Shown: positions 14,922-25,742 of the stretch, in pieces
Layout: every line of letters starts with the position of its first letter
How positions within the stretch are numbered: position 1 is the stretch's first letter
Assembly: GCA_947627665.1 (NCBI GenBank)
Contig: CANQWX010000002.1
Coordinates: 1 to 64,000 of the forward strand
DNA length: 64,000 bases
Reading direction: 5' to 3'
Source of the DNA: an uncultured Clostridia bacterium
GTDB lineage: Bacteria; Bacillota; Clostridia; Christensenellales; Borkfalkiaceae
Notes under the pieces: model-generated
Told to the model about the DNA's origin: nothing
Databases searched by the model: none
The model's input: the letters and a program-made list of their open reading frames with translations, nothing else
Position numbers and translations under genes: made by a program

Positions 14922-15041
14922 CTCAATTCTCCTGTGCGCATGTCCGCATTCTCCGCAAAGGGGAGAACGGGCTGCTTTTCCGAAATGGTCTTTGTCGTTT
15001 CCAATTATAAAACATTTCCCCGCAAACTTCAACTCTTTCGG

Positions 15042-15070
15042 TTGCTTAAATCGCAAAATTATGGTAGAAT
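15042..15070 (+). promoter_or_regulatory. Promoter of argS-gph
   Basis: TTGCTT (15042-15047), 17 bases, TAGAAT (15065-15070), followed 22 bases later by the ATG of argS. Confidence 0.7.
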
Positions 15071-15092
15071 GGCGGAGAAAGGAAGTAGAACT

Positions 15093-16772
15093 ATGGATTA
15101 TAAGGCATACATTGCGGAGCGCTTGCCCGTGGAGGGCGTTTCCAGGGAGGAGATCGAGGAGAGCATTTCGGTGCCTCCCGACGCGGGGCTTGGCGATTAC
15201 GCGCTGCCCTGCTTCAAATTTGCGAAGATCTTGCGCAAGCCGCCCGTGCGCATCGCCGAAGAACTCGCCGCGGCCTTCCCGGGGGACGGCGTCATCTCGG
15301 GTGCGGAGGCGGTCAACGGCTATCTCAATTTCAAGATCGACCGCAGGGGACTTGCGGAGGACACTCTCTCCCGCATCACGCGCGAGGGGGAAAGATACGG
15401 TTCTTCCTCTTTGGGCGCGGGCAAGACGGTGTGCATCGACTATTCCTCGGTGAACATCGCAAAGCCCTTCCACATCGGGCATCTCTCCACGACCGTGCTG
15501 GGCGGCGCCCTCTACCGTATTTACGCCTTTCTCGGGTATCGGGTCGTCGGGATCAACCATCTCGGCGACTACGGCACGCAGTTCGGCAAGCTCATCTCCG
15601 CCTATAAGCGGTGGGGGGACCGCGACGAGGTGCAAAGAGGGGGCATCCACGCCATCAACGACCTCTATGTCCGCTTCAACCGCGAGGCGACCGAGGAGAT
15701 GGAGGCGGAGGCGCGCGAATATTTCCGCCTGATCGAGAGCGGGGACGAAGAGGCCGTGGGACTGTTCGGCTGGTTCAAGCAGCTCACCCTCGACTATGTG
15801 CAGACGATCTATGAAAAACTTCACGTTTCGTTCGACAGCTACGCGGGCGAGAGCTTTTATATCGACAAGATGGAGCCTGTCATCGGCGAACTCCAGGAAA
15901 AGGGCCTTCTCACCGAGAGCCGCGGGGCGAAGATCGTCGATCTCGAACCTTACGGCATGCCGCCTTTTCTCGTGCTCCGCTCGGACGGCGCCTCGCTCTA
16001 CGGCACCCGCGACCTTGCCGCGGCGTTCTACCGCAAGCAAGTCTACGATTTCGACAAGTGCCTCTACGTCGTCGCCTACCAGCAGAACCTGCATTTCAAG
16101 CAGCTCTTCAAAGTCATCGAGCTGATGGGTAAGGATTGGGCGAAGGACATGGTCCACGTCGCCTACGGCATGGTGAGCCTCGAGGACGGCGCCATGTCCA
16201 CGCGGCAGGGCAAGGTGGTGTGGTTGGAGGACGTTTTAGACCGCTGCGTCGAGAAGGCGCTCTCCATCATCTCCGAAAAGAACCCCGCGCTCGAAAACAA
16301 GGAGGAAGTCGCCGAAAAAGTGGGCGTGGGCGCGGTGATGTTCGGCGCGCTCTGCAACAATAAGATCAAGGACATCGTGTTCTCCTACGAAAAGGCGCTC
16401 AATTTCGACGGCGAAACGAGCGTGTATGTGCAGTATACCTGCGCGCGCGCTTCTTCCGTGCTCGCCAAGGCGGGGGAATACGGCGCTTTCTCCTGCCCAG
16501 AGCCAAACGAGCAGGAATTCGGGCTTGTCAGGGCGCTTGCGGACTTCCCCGACACGGTGCGGGCGGCGGCGGAGAAGTACGAGCCGAGCCTCATCGCCCG
16601 TTTTGCGGTGGACATCGCGCAAAAGTTCAACAAATTTTACTTTGATTGCAAAATTTTGCAGGCGGAGAGCGAGGAGCGGAAGGCGTTCCGTCTGGCGCTC
16701 ACGCGGGCGACGCTCACGGCGCTCACCAATGCGCTCACCCTGCTCGGCATCGGCGTGCCGGAGAAGATGTGA
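15093..16772 (+). CDS. argS: Arginyl-tRNA synthetase
   Basis: This 559-residue class I aminoacyl-tRNA synthetase charges tRNA-Arg. The N-terminal additional domain (1-110) precedes the HIGH signature (KPFHIGHLS, near residue 128). GINHLGDYGTQFGKLI is characteristic of ArgRS, and MSTRQGKVV takes the place of KMSKS. The C-terminal anticodon-binding (DALR) domain ends with LTALTNALTLLGI. Length is normal. GAAAGGAAG precedes the start at 15093. Its stop overlaps the start of the HAD phosphatase gene by one base. Confidence 0.97.
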   Translation: MDYKAYIAERLPVEGVSREEIEESISVPPDAGLGDYALPCFKFAKILRKPPVRIAEELAAAFPGDGVISGAEAVNGYLNFKIDRRGLAEDTLSRITREGERYGSSSLGAGKTVCIDYSSVNIAKPFHIGHLSTTVLGGALYRIYAFLGYRVVGINHLGDYGTQFGKLISAYKRWGDRDEVQRGGIHAINDLYVRFNREATEEMEAEAREYFRLIESGDEEAVGLFGWFKQLTLDYVQTIYEKLHVSFDSYAGESFYIDKMEPVIGELQEKGLLTESRGAKIVDLEPYGMPPFLVLRSDGASLYGTRDLAAAFYRKQVYDFDKCLYVVAYQQNLHFKQLFKVIELMGKDWAKDMVHVAYGMVSLEDGAMSTRQGKVVWLEDVLDRCVEKALSIISEKNPALENKEEVAEKVGVGAVMFGALCNNKIKDIVFSYEKALNFDGETSVYVQYTCARASSVLAKAGEYGAFSCPEPNEQEFGLVRALADFPDTVRAAAEKYEPSLIARFAVDIAQKFNKFYFDCKILQAESEERKAFRLALTRATLTALTNALTLLGIGVPEKM

Positions 16773-17407
16773 TGAAAGCGATCTTTTTCGACCTCGACGG
16801 CACGCTGTGCAACACGTTGGGGGATATCCGTTACCATGTCAACAAAATGCTCGCGTCGCGCGGCTATCCCGAAATTTCCGAGGAGCAGACCAAGGCGTTT
16901 GTCGGGGACGGCGCGAAGAAGCTTGTCGAGCGGGCGCTCCCCGCGGGCGCGGCGGACGCGGAGGAATGCTACGCCCTCTTTTTGGACGGCTTTTCGCACA
17001 GCGACGGCGCCCTGCTCTCTTTGTACGAGGGGGAGCGGGAGGCGCTGGAAGGGTGGAAGAAGGCGGGCTATCTTCTCGCCGTCATCACCAACAAGCCGCA
17101 GGAGGCGACGCGCCGCACCCTGGCGAAATTTTTCCCCGAGAACTTTTTCGATTTCGTGGGCGGGGATAGCGGCATGTTCCCCGTAAAGCCCGACCCCTCG
17201 CTCACCCGCTATGCGGCGCTCTCGATGCGGGTCTCCCTCCGCGACTGCGTGTTCGTCGGCGACGGCGAGCAGGACGTGCGCACGGCGAAGAATGCGGGCA
17301 CGCGCGGGATCTCCGCCCTGTGGGGCTACCGCACGCGGGAACAGCTCGCCGCGGCGGGCGCCACCGAATTTGCGGAGAGCTTTTCCGCGCTCGCAAAAAT
17401 TTTGTAA
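16772..17407 (+). CDS. HAD phosphatase, phosphoglycolate phosphatase-like
   Basis: This 211-residue HAD-IA hydrolase has motif I FFDLDGTLCNT, motif II VITNKP, motif III Lys in FPVKPDPS and motif IV FVGDGEQDVRTAKNAG, with a small helical cap between residues 15 and 80. The fold and size match phosphoglycolate phosphatase (Gph) and related enzymes that remove phosphate from small metabolites. It is translationally coupled to argS by a one-base overlap. The exact substrate is uncertain. Confidence 0.82.
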   Translation: MKAIFFDLDGTLCNTLGDIRYHVNKMLASRGYPEISEEQTKAFVGDGAKKLVERALPAGAADAEECYALFLDGFSHSDGALLSLYEGEREALEGWKKAGYLLAVITNKPQEATRRTLAKFFPENFFDFVGGDSGMFPVKPDPSLTRYAALSMRVSLRDCVFVGDGEQDVRTAKNAGTRGISALWGYRTREQLAAAGATEFAESFSALAKIL

Positions 17408-17434
17408 AGCATAAAAATATTTCCCAAAAAAATC

Positions 17435-17463
17435 TTGAAAAACCCGCCCGTATGTGATATAAT
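17435..17463 (+). promoter_or_regulatory. Promoter of the rubrerythrin gene
   Basis: TTGAAA (17435-17440), 17 bases, TATAAT (17458-17463). Confidence 0.85.
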
Positions 17464-17493
17464 ACGGGCGAAATCTTTATGGAGGAAAACAAA

Positions 17494-18012
17494 ATGAAAA
17501 GATGTGCGGTTTGCGGCGAGATCGTCGCGGATGATGTAGAGGTCTGCCCTGTCTGCAAGGCGACCAAATTTGTGCCCGTCGAGGAGGCGAAATTCGCCTG
17601 CGAGCACCATGTCGGCGACGGCGTGGTGGAGGACAAGGAAGTCATGGACGGGCTTCGCGCCAATTTCAACGGCGAATGCTGCGAGGTCGGCATGTATCTT
17701 GCGATGGCGCGCGTCGCCGAGCGCGAGGGCTATCCCGAGATCGCCGAGGCGTATAAGCGCTATGCGTTCGAAGAGGCGGAGCACGCAAGCAAATTTGCGG
17801 AACTTTTGGGCGAAGTCGTCACCGGTTCCACCAAGAAGAACCTCGAACTCCGTGCGGCGGCGGAGGCGGGCGCCTGCGAGGGCAAACTCATGCTCGCCAA
17901 GCGGGCGAAGGAGCTGGGCTACGACGCCATTCACGATACGGTCCACGAAATGGCGAAGGACGAGGCGCGCCACGGCGCAGGCTTCCGGGGCCTTCTGAAG
18001 CGTTATTTCTAA
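17494..18012 (+). CDS. Reverse-type rubrerythrin (rubredoxin domain first)
   Basis: This 172-residue non-haem iron protein detoxifies hydrogen peroxide in anaerobes. An N-terminal rubredoxin-like site (CAVCG...CPVCK, two C-x2-C pairs) precedes a four-helix diiron domain with [25 protein letters not shown] and the final [12 protein letters not shown] carrying E-x-x-H ligands. The start at 17494 is chosen because TGGAGG at 17480-17485 is its ribosome site; the in-frame ATG at 17479 overlaps that site. It is monocistronic and supports an anaerobic lifestyle. Confidence 0.92.
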   Translation: MKRCAVCGEIVADDVEVCPVCKATKFVPVEEAKFACEHHVGDGVVEDKEVMDGLRANFNGECCEVGMYLAMARVAEREGYPEIAEAYKRYAFEEAEHASKFAELLGEVVTGSTKKNLELRAAAEAGACEGKLMLAKRAKELGYDAIHDTVHEMAKDEARHGAGFRGLLKRYF

Positions 18013-18058
18013 ACCTCTTCCGCAAAAGAAGCACCCGAGAACAGAAGAACCAAAGAGA

Positions 18059-18085
18059 AAAGGACAGGCGTCTTGCCTGTCCTTT
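18059..18085. terminator. Bidirectional terminator between rubrerythrin and a membrane protein gene
   Basis: AAAGGACAGGC / GCCTGTCCTTT (about 18059-18069 with 18075-18085), 11 bp with a 5-base loop, serves both convergent genes. Confidence 0.85.
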
Positions 18086-18100
18086 CGGCGTTTTCAACGG

Positions 18101-18625
18101 TTATTTTTTGAATTTCGGGAGGAGCAGACACACGATGTGCAAAAGCGCAAACACGATCGTGAAGGAGAGAACGAGCGCGGGCGCCGCCCCTCCGGCTGCC
18201 TGTACGGAGAGCGCCGAGGAAAGGCCCGTCAGCGAGCAGGCGAAAGAGTAGATGAGAAAGTAGAAAAAGAGGGGCAGGACGCACCAGACTTTCCGCAGCA
18301 TGAGGAAGAGTGGGGATTTTTTGCCGAGGTCTAAAAAGGGCAGGGGCAAGAGCAGAAGCCCGAAGAGCGACGCCGCAAGGGCGAGCGCCGTAAAGACGAT
18401 GAGCGCCGTGCAGATGCCGAGTTCGGCCTGATACACATTGACAGAGAAACCGCCCAGCCCCGAATAGGACACCACGGGGGCGAGAAAGAGCAGGAACAAG
18501 AGCACGGAAAAGACCGCAAAGGCGCAGGAGGGAAGATAGGTGAGAATCCCTCCGCGCGCCGTTTCCTTTTTTTCTTCCTCCCCGCCCTCTTCGCGTGCGG
18601 GGATCCCGTTTCCGTAATCGTCCAT
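18101..18625 (-). CDS. Uncharacterised four-TM membrane protein
   Basis: This 174-residue protein begins with a charged cytosolic segment (MDDYGNGIPAREEGGEEEKKE) and then has four hydrophobic helices (about residues 30-52, 70-98, 108-132 and 142-168), ending KFKK. No family was recognised. AAAGGAG precedes the start at 18625. It has its own consensus promoter and a terminator shared with the rubrerythrin gene, so it is monocistronic. Confidence 0.7.
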   Translation of the reverse strand: MDDYGNGIPAREEGGEEEKKETARGGILTYLPSCAFAVFSVLLFLLFLAPVVSYSGLGGFSVNVYQAELGICTALIVFTALALAASLFGLLLLPLPFLDLGKKSPLFLMLRKVWCVLPLFFYFLIYSFACSLTGLSSALSVQAAGGAAPALVLSFTIVFALLHIVCLLLPKFKK

Positions 18626-18649
18626 GACCGCTCCTTTGTGTTTTTTCTC

Positions 18650-18678
18650 ATTATACCACGCGGGCGGAAGGCTGTCAA
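18650..18678 (-). promoter_or_regulatory. Promoter of the four-TM membrane protein gene
   Basis: On the minus strand TTGACA (18678-18673), 17 bases, TATAAT (18655-18650). Confidence 0.9.
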
Positions 18679-18687
18679 GGGGGAAGG

Positions 18688-18726
18688 CAAAAAAATGGCG
18701 GTCCTTCCGTAAAGAAAGACCGCCAT
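18688..18726 (-). terminator. Minus-strand terminator without an obvious gene
   Basis: The hairpin ATGGCGGTC.../...GACCGCCAT (18695-18703 with about 18718-18726) is followed on the minus strand by TTTTTTT. It lies upstream of the promoter at 18650-18678, so it would end a minus-strand transcript from 18727-18950, where no gene was seen. Confidence 0.6.
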
Positions 18727-18923
18727 CCCGGAGAGTATTCAAACGCCGAAGCCGGGGGGCTACGCGCGTTTTGCGGGGAGTTTTCGGGCGCCATCGCCGC
18801 CCGACGCTTTCATGATACTCCGCCCGCGGCGGCAAAGGCAAGCTATTTTTTTCGTTTTCCGCTCTATCGGTGGCGGCGGGGCGGGTAGAGCCGAAAAAAT
18901 TGCCTCTACTCTCAGTAGAATTG

Positions 18924-18951
18924 TTGACATCGTACGAAAATCTGCTATAAT
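18924..18951 (+). promoter_or_regulatory. Promoter of the XRE regulator, probably leaderless
   Basis: TTGACA (18924-18929), 16 bases, TATAAT (18946-18951); the ATG at 18959 lies seven bases after the -10 and has no ribosome site. Confidence 0.8.
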
Positions 18952-18958
18952 GGTAAGC

Positions 18959-19573
18959 ATGGAAGAAGAAATTTTGGCTGAGGTCATCGGAAAGAACATC
19001 ACCCGCCTGCGGAAGCTTGCCAACATGACGCAGCTCGAGCTTGCGGAGAAGCTCAACTATTCCGATAAATCCATTTCCAAATGGGAGCAGGGGAACGGCA
19101 TCCCCGACGTCCGCATTCTGATCCAGCTGGCGGAGCTGTTCGGCGTCACGCTCGACGATCTCGTGCACGAACATGTCGATAAAGAAGTCTTGCCGAAGAG
19201 CGCCAAGCGGAAGAGCCGCTTCATCACCGTTCTCTGTTCGGTGGGGATCTGCTGGCTCGTCGCCGTGTTCTGCTTTGTCTGTTTGGGCGTTTTCGGCCCC
19301 GAACTCGATTTTATGTGGCTCGCCTTTCTCTTCGCCGTGCCCGTTTCGGCGATCGTCGTGCTCGTGTTTAGCTGTATCTGGCACTGGAAATGGATCCGCA
19401 TCATCTCCATTTCCGTGCTCATCTGGACAACGATCGCCTGCGTCTATCTTGTCATCTTCGCGTTTACGGGCGGGATGCAGAACCTGTGGTATCTCTTTTT
19501 GATCGGGATCCCGCTTCAGCTCCTCACCCTCATCTATTTCGTGTGGCGGAGAGGCGTGCACTTCAAGAGGTAA
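18959..19573 (+). CDS. XRE-family HTH regulator fused to a membrane domain
   Basis: The protein has 204 residues. Residues 8-65 form a Cro/CI-type helix-turn-helix (IGKNITRLRKLANMTQLELAEKL...DKSISKWEQGNGIPDV), followed by a basic linker and about five membrane helices from residue 80 to the end. Membrane-tethered XRE regulators of this kind are common in Clostridia; the ligand is unknown. It is four bases from the next membrane protein gene and is the first gene of the run leading to mcsA-mcsB-clpC, where ctsR would usually be found. Confidence 0.82.
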   Translation: MEEEILAEVIGKNITRLRKLANMTQLELAEKLNYSDKSISKWEQGNGIPDVRILIQLAELFGVTLDDLVHEHVDKEVLPKSAKRKSRFITVLCSVGICWLVAVFCFVCLGVFGPELDFMWLAFLFAVPVSAIVVLVFSCIWHWKWIRIISISVLIWTTIACVYLVIFAFTGGMQNLWYLFLIGIPLQLLTLIYFVWRRGVHFKR

Positions 19574-19577
19574 AGAC

Positions 19578-20615
19578 ATGGAAGAGAGCAAACGGTATCA
19601 TATCCGCAAACAGGCGTGGAGCATATGCGGCTGGGCGGCGATCGTCCTCGCCGTTCTGTGCATGCTGGGGCTTGTCGTAGCGCTCATCATGCTGGGGCTT
19701 GGGAACGAGCACATCGCGCTGCTCGGGATCCTCTGCGGCGCCTTCGCGGGCGGAGCGCTTCTTTGCGGCCTCTCGGGCTTTTTCTCCGTGCGCAGGGGGG
19801 AATTCTGGTTTTCGCGCGAGCTTGACGCTCTGGAACGCGCCGACAGCGAGGACAGCTTCTTCGTCGGCGAGGACACCATGGTCACCTTCGGCGAGGGAGC
19901 GGCCCTTCTGCACAACAACGAGCGCAGCGTGTCGGTCCCTTACGCCGAGATGCGCTTCTTTTCCGTCTGCAACCGCCGCAAACCGCGGGAAAAGGGGGAA
20001 TGGAGCGTGCTCATGGAGGTGCCCGCCTCCTACGTCATGAAAAAGACGAAAAAGGGAGAGCCGCCCGTGCTCGTGCGGACGGAGGGCAAACCGCGGCTGT
20101 ATGCCGTTCTGCAAAAATACGGGCTTACCCTTCTCGGCGAACAACGCGGGGAAGAGGCGGGCGCCCGATTCACTAAACTGCGGACCTTCTCCCTGCCCGA
20201 CCGCGCAAAGCGCAAAAAATCGCTTTGGCTGATGCTCCTCGGCGTGGCGGTCGCGGGCGCCGGCGTGGGGCTGCTCTTCTACATACAGGCGCTCGGCGCG
20301 CCCGTCATCGTCGTGGGCGGCTACATCGTTTTGCGGGCTTTGGCGTCTTACCTGCGCGCCAAACGGGTATTCGCCGTCTACCGCGAGGGCCTGTATCTTG
20401 CCGAACTCACTTTGCGGGACAGTTTCTTTCTGAAGTGGGAGGAAATCGTTTCCCTTGTCCCCGCCGAGGCGGAAAAGCAGGGGATCCTCCGCGCGCATTG
20501 CCTGTACGGCGCATACGATCTTCCCCGCCCCGAAGGCGCATACGAATATCTCAAAGAGCAATTCCCCGGCAAGTGCGGGGAAGGACACATGCGCGGAGAG
20601 GGAGAGGGGCGATGA
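19578..20615 (+). CDS. Uncharacterised membrane protein
   Basis: The protein has 345 residues: two N-terminal helices (about 15-40 and 45-68), a soluble PH-domain-like stretch (about 70-210, alternating strands such as SVSVPYAEMRFFSV), two more helices (about 215-255), and a second strand-rich repeat (about 260-320) that seems to repeat the first half. No confident family. It overlaps the DUF1653 gene by four bases and follows the XRE regulator, so it is part of the operon. Confidence 0.65.
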   Translation: MEESKRYHIRKQAWSICGWAAIVLAVLCMLGLVVALIMLGLGNEHIALLGILCGAFAGGALLCGLSGFFSVRRGEFWFSRELDALERADSEDSFFVGEDTMVTFGEGAALLHNNERSVSVPYAEMRFFSVCNRRKPREKGEWSVLMEVPASYVMKKTKKGEPPVLVRTEGKPRLYAVLQKYGLTLLGEQRGEEAGARFTKLRTFSLPDRAKRKKSLWLMLLGVAVAGAGVGLLFYIQALGAPVIVVGGYIVLRALASYLRAKRVFAVYREGLYLAELTLRDSFFLKWEEIVSLVPAEAEKQGILRAHCLYGAYDLPRPEGAYEYLKEQFPGKCGEGHMRGEGEGR

Positions 20616-20845
20616 GAGAACTCAAACTGCACGGCGTGTACCGCCATTTCAAGGGGAAGTACTACTATGTGGAGGGGGTGGCGACCCACTCCGAAACGCG
20701 CGAACCGCTCGTGGTGTACCGCGCCCTCTACGGCGACAGGCAGCTCTTTGTCCGTCCGCTCGGTATGTTCCTTTCCCCCGTCGACCGGGAGAAGTATCCC
20801 GATGCGGCGCAATTTTATCGCTTTGAAGAAGTGGAAAATGAGTGA
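20612..20845 (+). CDS. DUF1653 domain protein
   Basis: This 77-residue single-domain protein matches DUF1653 closely: HGVYRHFKGKYYYVEGVATHSET, then VVYRALYGD and LFVRPLGMFLSPVD, ending in an F-E-E-V segment. The function of the family is unknown; it has a small beta-rich fold. The ATG at 20612 overlaps the previous stop (ATGA) and its own stop overlaps mcsA by eight bases, showing close translational coupling to the McsA-McsB-ClpC system. Confidence 0.85.
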   Translation: MRELKLHGVYRHFKGKYYYVEGVATHSETREPLVVYRALYGDRQLFVRPLGMFLSPVDREKYPDAAQFYRFEEVENE

Positions 20846-21158
20846 TCTGACCGTTTGTCCCCGCTGCGGGACGACAATCGAAGATTTTCGCCGCACGGGG
20901 CTTTTGGGCTGTGCGGCGTGTTACCGTGCGTTCCGCGGGGAGATCCTCGCCACCGTGCGCCGCGTGCAGGGCAATACCCATCACGAGGGCGGGGTCCGCG
21001 CGGCGTCGGAGGAGAAGTACTCCTTCATGCTCGAGCGGCAGCACCTGAAAGAGGAGATCGAGCGGGCGATGCGCGAGGGTAGGTACGCGGAGGCGGAGGA
21101 GCTTCAACAGCGGCTCAAAGAGAGCGACCGCACCCGCCGCAGGGAGGAGCAATCATGA
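20838..21158 (+). CDS. mcsA: McsA, activator of protein-arginine kinase
   Basis: This 106-residue protein has zinc-type C-x2-C pairs (CPRCG near residue 7, CAACYRAF near residue 25) and a C-terminal UVR motif (MLERQHLKEEIERAMREGRYAEAEELQQRL). It is shorter than Bacillus McsA (about 185 residues), keeping two C-x2-C pairs. McsA activates McsB and links it to ClpC. It overlaps mcsB by four bases. Confidence 0.85.
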   Translation: MSDLTVCPRCGTTIEDFRRTGLLGCAACYRAFRGEILATVRRVQGNTHHEGGVRAASEEKYSFMLERQHLKEEIERAMREGRYAEAEELQQRLKESDRTRRREEQS

Positions 21159-22252
21159 AAGCGCGCGCGATCTGCTACGAGAACGTCGCCGTTTCCACCC
21201 GCATCCGCCTGGCGCGCAATTTCGCCGACTATCCCTTCCCCCGCCGTTTGGACAGGGCGTCCGCGCGGGAGATCGTCAATCTCGTTTCGGCGGCGTTGCG
21301 CGAAGTGGACGCCTTCGAGCTGCGCTATATGGACAGTATCTTCGAGGAGCAGGCGGAACTGCTCATCGAGCGCTATCTCATCAGCCGCGACCTGCTCAAA
21401 AACCGCGCCCTTTCCGCCGTTCTGCTCTCCCGTCCTTGCGGCCCCGTGCGCACGTTCGAGCGGGAACTCGAGGACATCCTCACCGAAAAGGTGTCGATCA
21501 TGATCAACGAGGAGGATCACATCCGCGCGCAGTATTTTATGCGCGGCTTCGACCTGCGGCGCGGCTACGAGCGGCTCTCGGGCATCGACGAGATCATCGC
21601 GGACACCATTCCCTTCGCCTGCGACGAAGAACTCGGCTACCTCACTGCCTGTCCCACCAATGTGGGAACGGGCCTACGCGCCTCCGTCATGCTCTTTTTG
21701 CCCGCGCTCTCCCGCAGGGGACGGATGCGCGGGATCGTGGCGCGGCTCAAGAGCAAGGGGCTTACCGTGCGCGGCATGTTCGGCGAGGGGAGCGGCGCGG
21801 AGGGGGACCTCTACCAGATCAGCAACGAACGCACGCTGGGGGAGCAGGATACGGACATCCTCGCCGCCGTCGAGCGGGAAGTGAACGACCTCGTCGAAGA
21901 TGAGCTTGTCGAGCGCAACATGCTGCTTGCCGAGGGGGGAATGGCGCTTGCGGACCGCATTTTGCGCTCCTACGGCATTCTCACGAACTGTATGCAGATC
22001 GACCCGCATGAATTTTTGGAGCGGCTCTCCGACGTCAAGCTCGGCGTGGCGCTCGGCATGCTGGAGGGGGAGATGAGCGGGCTTGACATGCTGCTCGTCG
22101 CCACCCGTCCCGCCAATTTGCGGGCGCTTGCGGCGCAGCCGCTCACCGAGGAGGAGCAGGACGTCTTCCGCGCGCAGTATGCAGGCAGATCGCTCCGCCG
22201 CATCTGCGTCCTTGACGAAGAGCTGCGCGGAAACCTATTCCAAAAGGAGTAA
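21155..22252 (+). CDS. mcsB: McsB, protein-arginine kinase
   Basis: This 365-residue ATP:guanido phosphotransferase-family enzyme phosphorylates arginines on proteins to mark them for ClpCP. Typical segments are VSTRIRLARNFADYPFP at the N-terminus, RCFDLRRGYE-like text (MRGFDLRRGYERLSGID), TACPTNVGTGLRASV in the catalytic half and GEGSGAEGDLYQISNERTLG. Length is normal. It is co-translated with mcsA and followed three bases later by clpC. Confidence 0.93.
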   Translation: MKARAICYENVAVSTRIRLARNFADYPFPRRLDRASAREIVNLVSAALREVDAFELRYMDSIFEEQAELLIERYLISRDLLKNRALSAVLLSRPCGPVRTFERELEDILTEKVSIMINEEDHIRAQYFMRGFDLRRGYERLSGIDEIIADTIPFACDEELGYLTACPTNVGTGLRASVMLFLPALSRRGRMRGIVARLKSKGLTVRGMFGEGSGAEGDLYQISNERTLGEQDTDILAAVEREVNDLVEDELVERNMLLAEGGMALADRILRSYGILTNCMQIDPHEFLERLSDVKLGVALGMLEGEMSGLDMLLVATRPANLRALAAQPLTEEEQDVFRAQYAGRSLRRICVLDEELRGNLFQKE

Positions 22253-22255
22253 GCT

Positions 22256-24760
<2,505 letters not shown>

Positions 24761-24773
24761 AAGACGGACAGAG

Positions 24774-24816
24774 AAAAGGGCGGCGCCCGAGCAATTTGCT
24801 CGGGCGCCGCCCTTTT
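24774..24816. terminator. Bidirectional terminator of clpC and the minus-strand luxS operon
   Basis: AAAAGGGCGGCGCCCGAGCA / TGCTCGGGCGCCGCCCTTTT forms a stem of about 19-20 bp with a 3-base loop; A and T tracts on both sides allow use in both directions. Confidence 0.92.
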
Positions 24817-24838
24817 ACACCGATCACTTTTACACCGA

Positions 24839-25732
24839 TTAAAGATTGTTCAGGAGGAAGGCCTCGAAGTAGGGGGTCCACCAGTTGAGATAGCCCGCTT
24901 TCTTCGGATGGATGGGGTCGCTCGTGCACCACTTGTAGTACTCGTCCGTCACGGCGGCGTTGAAATCCTCGTCCCCGTAGAGGTCGATGACCTTGACTTC
25001 ATAACCGTCGTCGTACCACTTCTGCGCGATCTCTTTCACCTGCTCCACGAGCTTGCCGTACTCCGAACCTTTGGGGTTGGAATTGGCGCGTGCGCCGCTG
25101 TCGCCGAAGTAGGAGTCGGAGTAGAAGTACACGGGGCAGCCCCAGGTGTCGAGTACATAGCGGATGATGTACTCCACACCGCCGAGGGTGGTCCCGCGGT
25201 TGCAGTCGTCGAGATAATCGGGGACATAGCTGAGCATCTCGCCCCGCTTTGAAAGGCGGTTGTTCGTGCAGTCGTTGGTGGAGATCTGGCAGATGAACGC
25301 GTCGGGGCTTGCGTCCTTGTCGAACACTGTGCTGTTTGTCATGCGGCGGGTATAGGACTTCGCGCCCGAATCGCCGTTTCCGCCGTCGTCGAAGATGGTC
25401 GTGCCCGACACCGCCTCTTTCACGCTCGTACAGCCCGTGAGCGCCGAAAGGAACTCCGCCATGCTCTCTCCTCCCGAAGAGGCGCCGTAGGTAACGGACG
25501 AGCCGAGCCAATAGAAGAGCTTGCCCTCGAGCGGGCTGTTTTCGCGCTTTGTCACCGAGGAAGCGGCGAACACAGCGTCGTTTGCGTCCAGCGTGAGATG
25601 TTCGTCCGACACCGTATATTGCGGCGTTGCCTCGGCCTTATCGGGCGCGGGCGGCTCCTTTTCGCCGCAGGCGCAACATATAGCGAGCGCGGCAAAGAGG
25701 GCGGCGGCCGTCATGCAGGTCGTTTTTCTCAT
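24839..25732 (-). CDS. SGNH/GDSL hydrolase lipoprotein
   Basis: This 297-residue extracytoplasmic protein has a signal peptide with a Cys-rich lipobox-like end (LAICCACG, residues 16-23). A block I Ser motif (FYWLGSSVTYGASSGG), the Asn motif ISTNDCTNN and the terminal D-x-x-H (SDPIHPKKAGY) fit the SGNH hydrolase fold used by esterases and acetyl-hydrolases on cell-wall or dietary glycans. The start at 25732 follows GGAGG by six bases. It is 10 bases after ung in the luxS-ung operon. Confidence 0.82.
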   Translation of the reverse strand: MRKTTCMTAAALFAALAICCACGEKEPPAPDKAEATPQYTVSDEHLTLDANDAVFAASSVTKRENSPLEGKLFYWLGSSVTYGASSGGESMAEFLSALTGCTSVKEAVSGTTIFDDGGNGDSGAKSYTRRMTNSTVFDKDASPDAFICQISTNDCTNNRLSKRGEMLSYVPDYLDDCNRGTTLGGVEYIIRYVLDTWGCPVYFYSDSYFGDSGARANSNPKGSEYGKLVEQVKEIAQKWYDDGYEVKVIDLYGDEDFNAAVTDEYYKWCTSDPIHPKKAGYLNWWTPYFEAFLLNNL

Positions 25733-25742
25733 AACATTCCTC

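Noticed and set aside
13821-16157. Extended 778-codon minus-strand frame including YchF
   Set aside because: The family start is MKLGVVGLPNVGKS at 14921 with AGGAGA before it; the extra part is antisense to argS.
17479-17493. Upstream ATG of the rubrerythrin gene
   Set aside because: It overlaps the TGGAGG ribosome site of the ATG at 17494, and the family begins with the rubredoxin motif right after that start.
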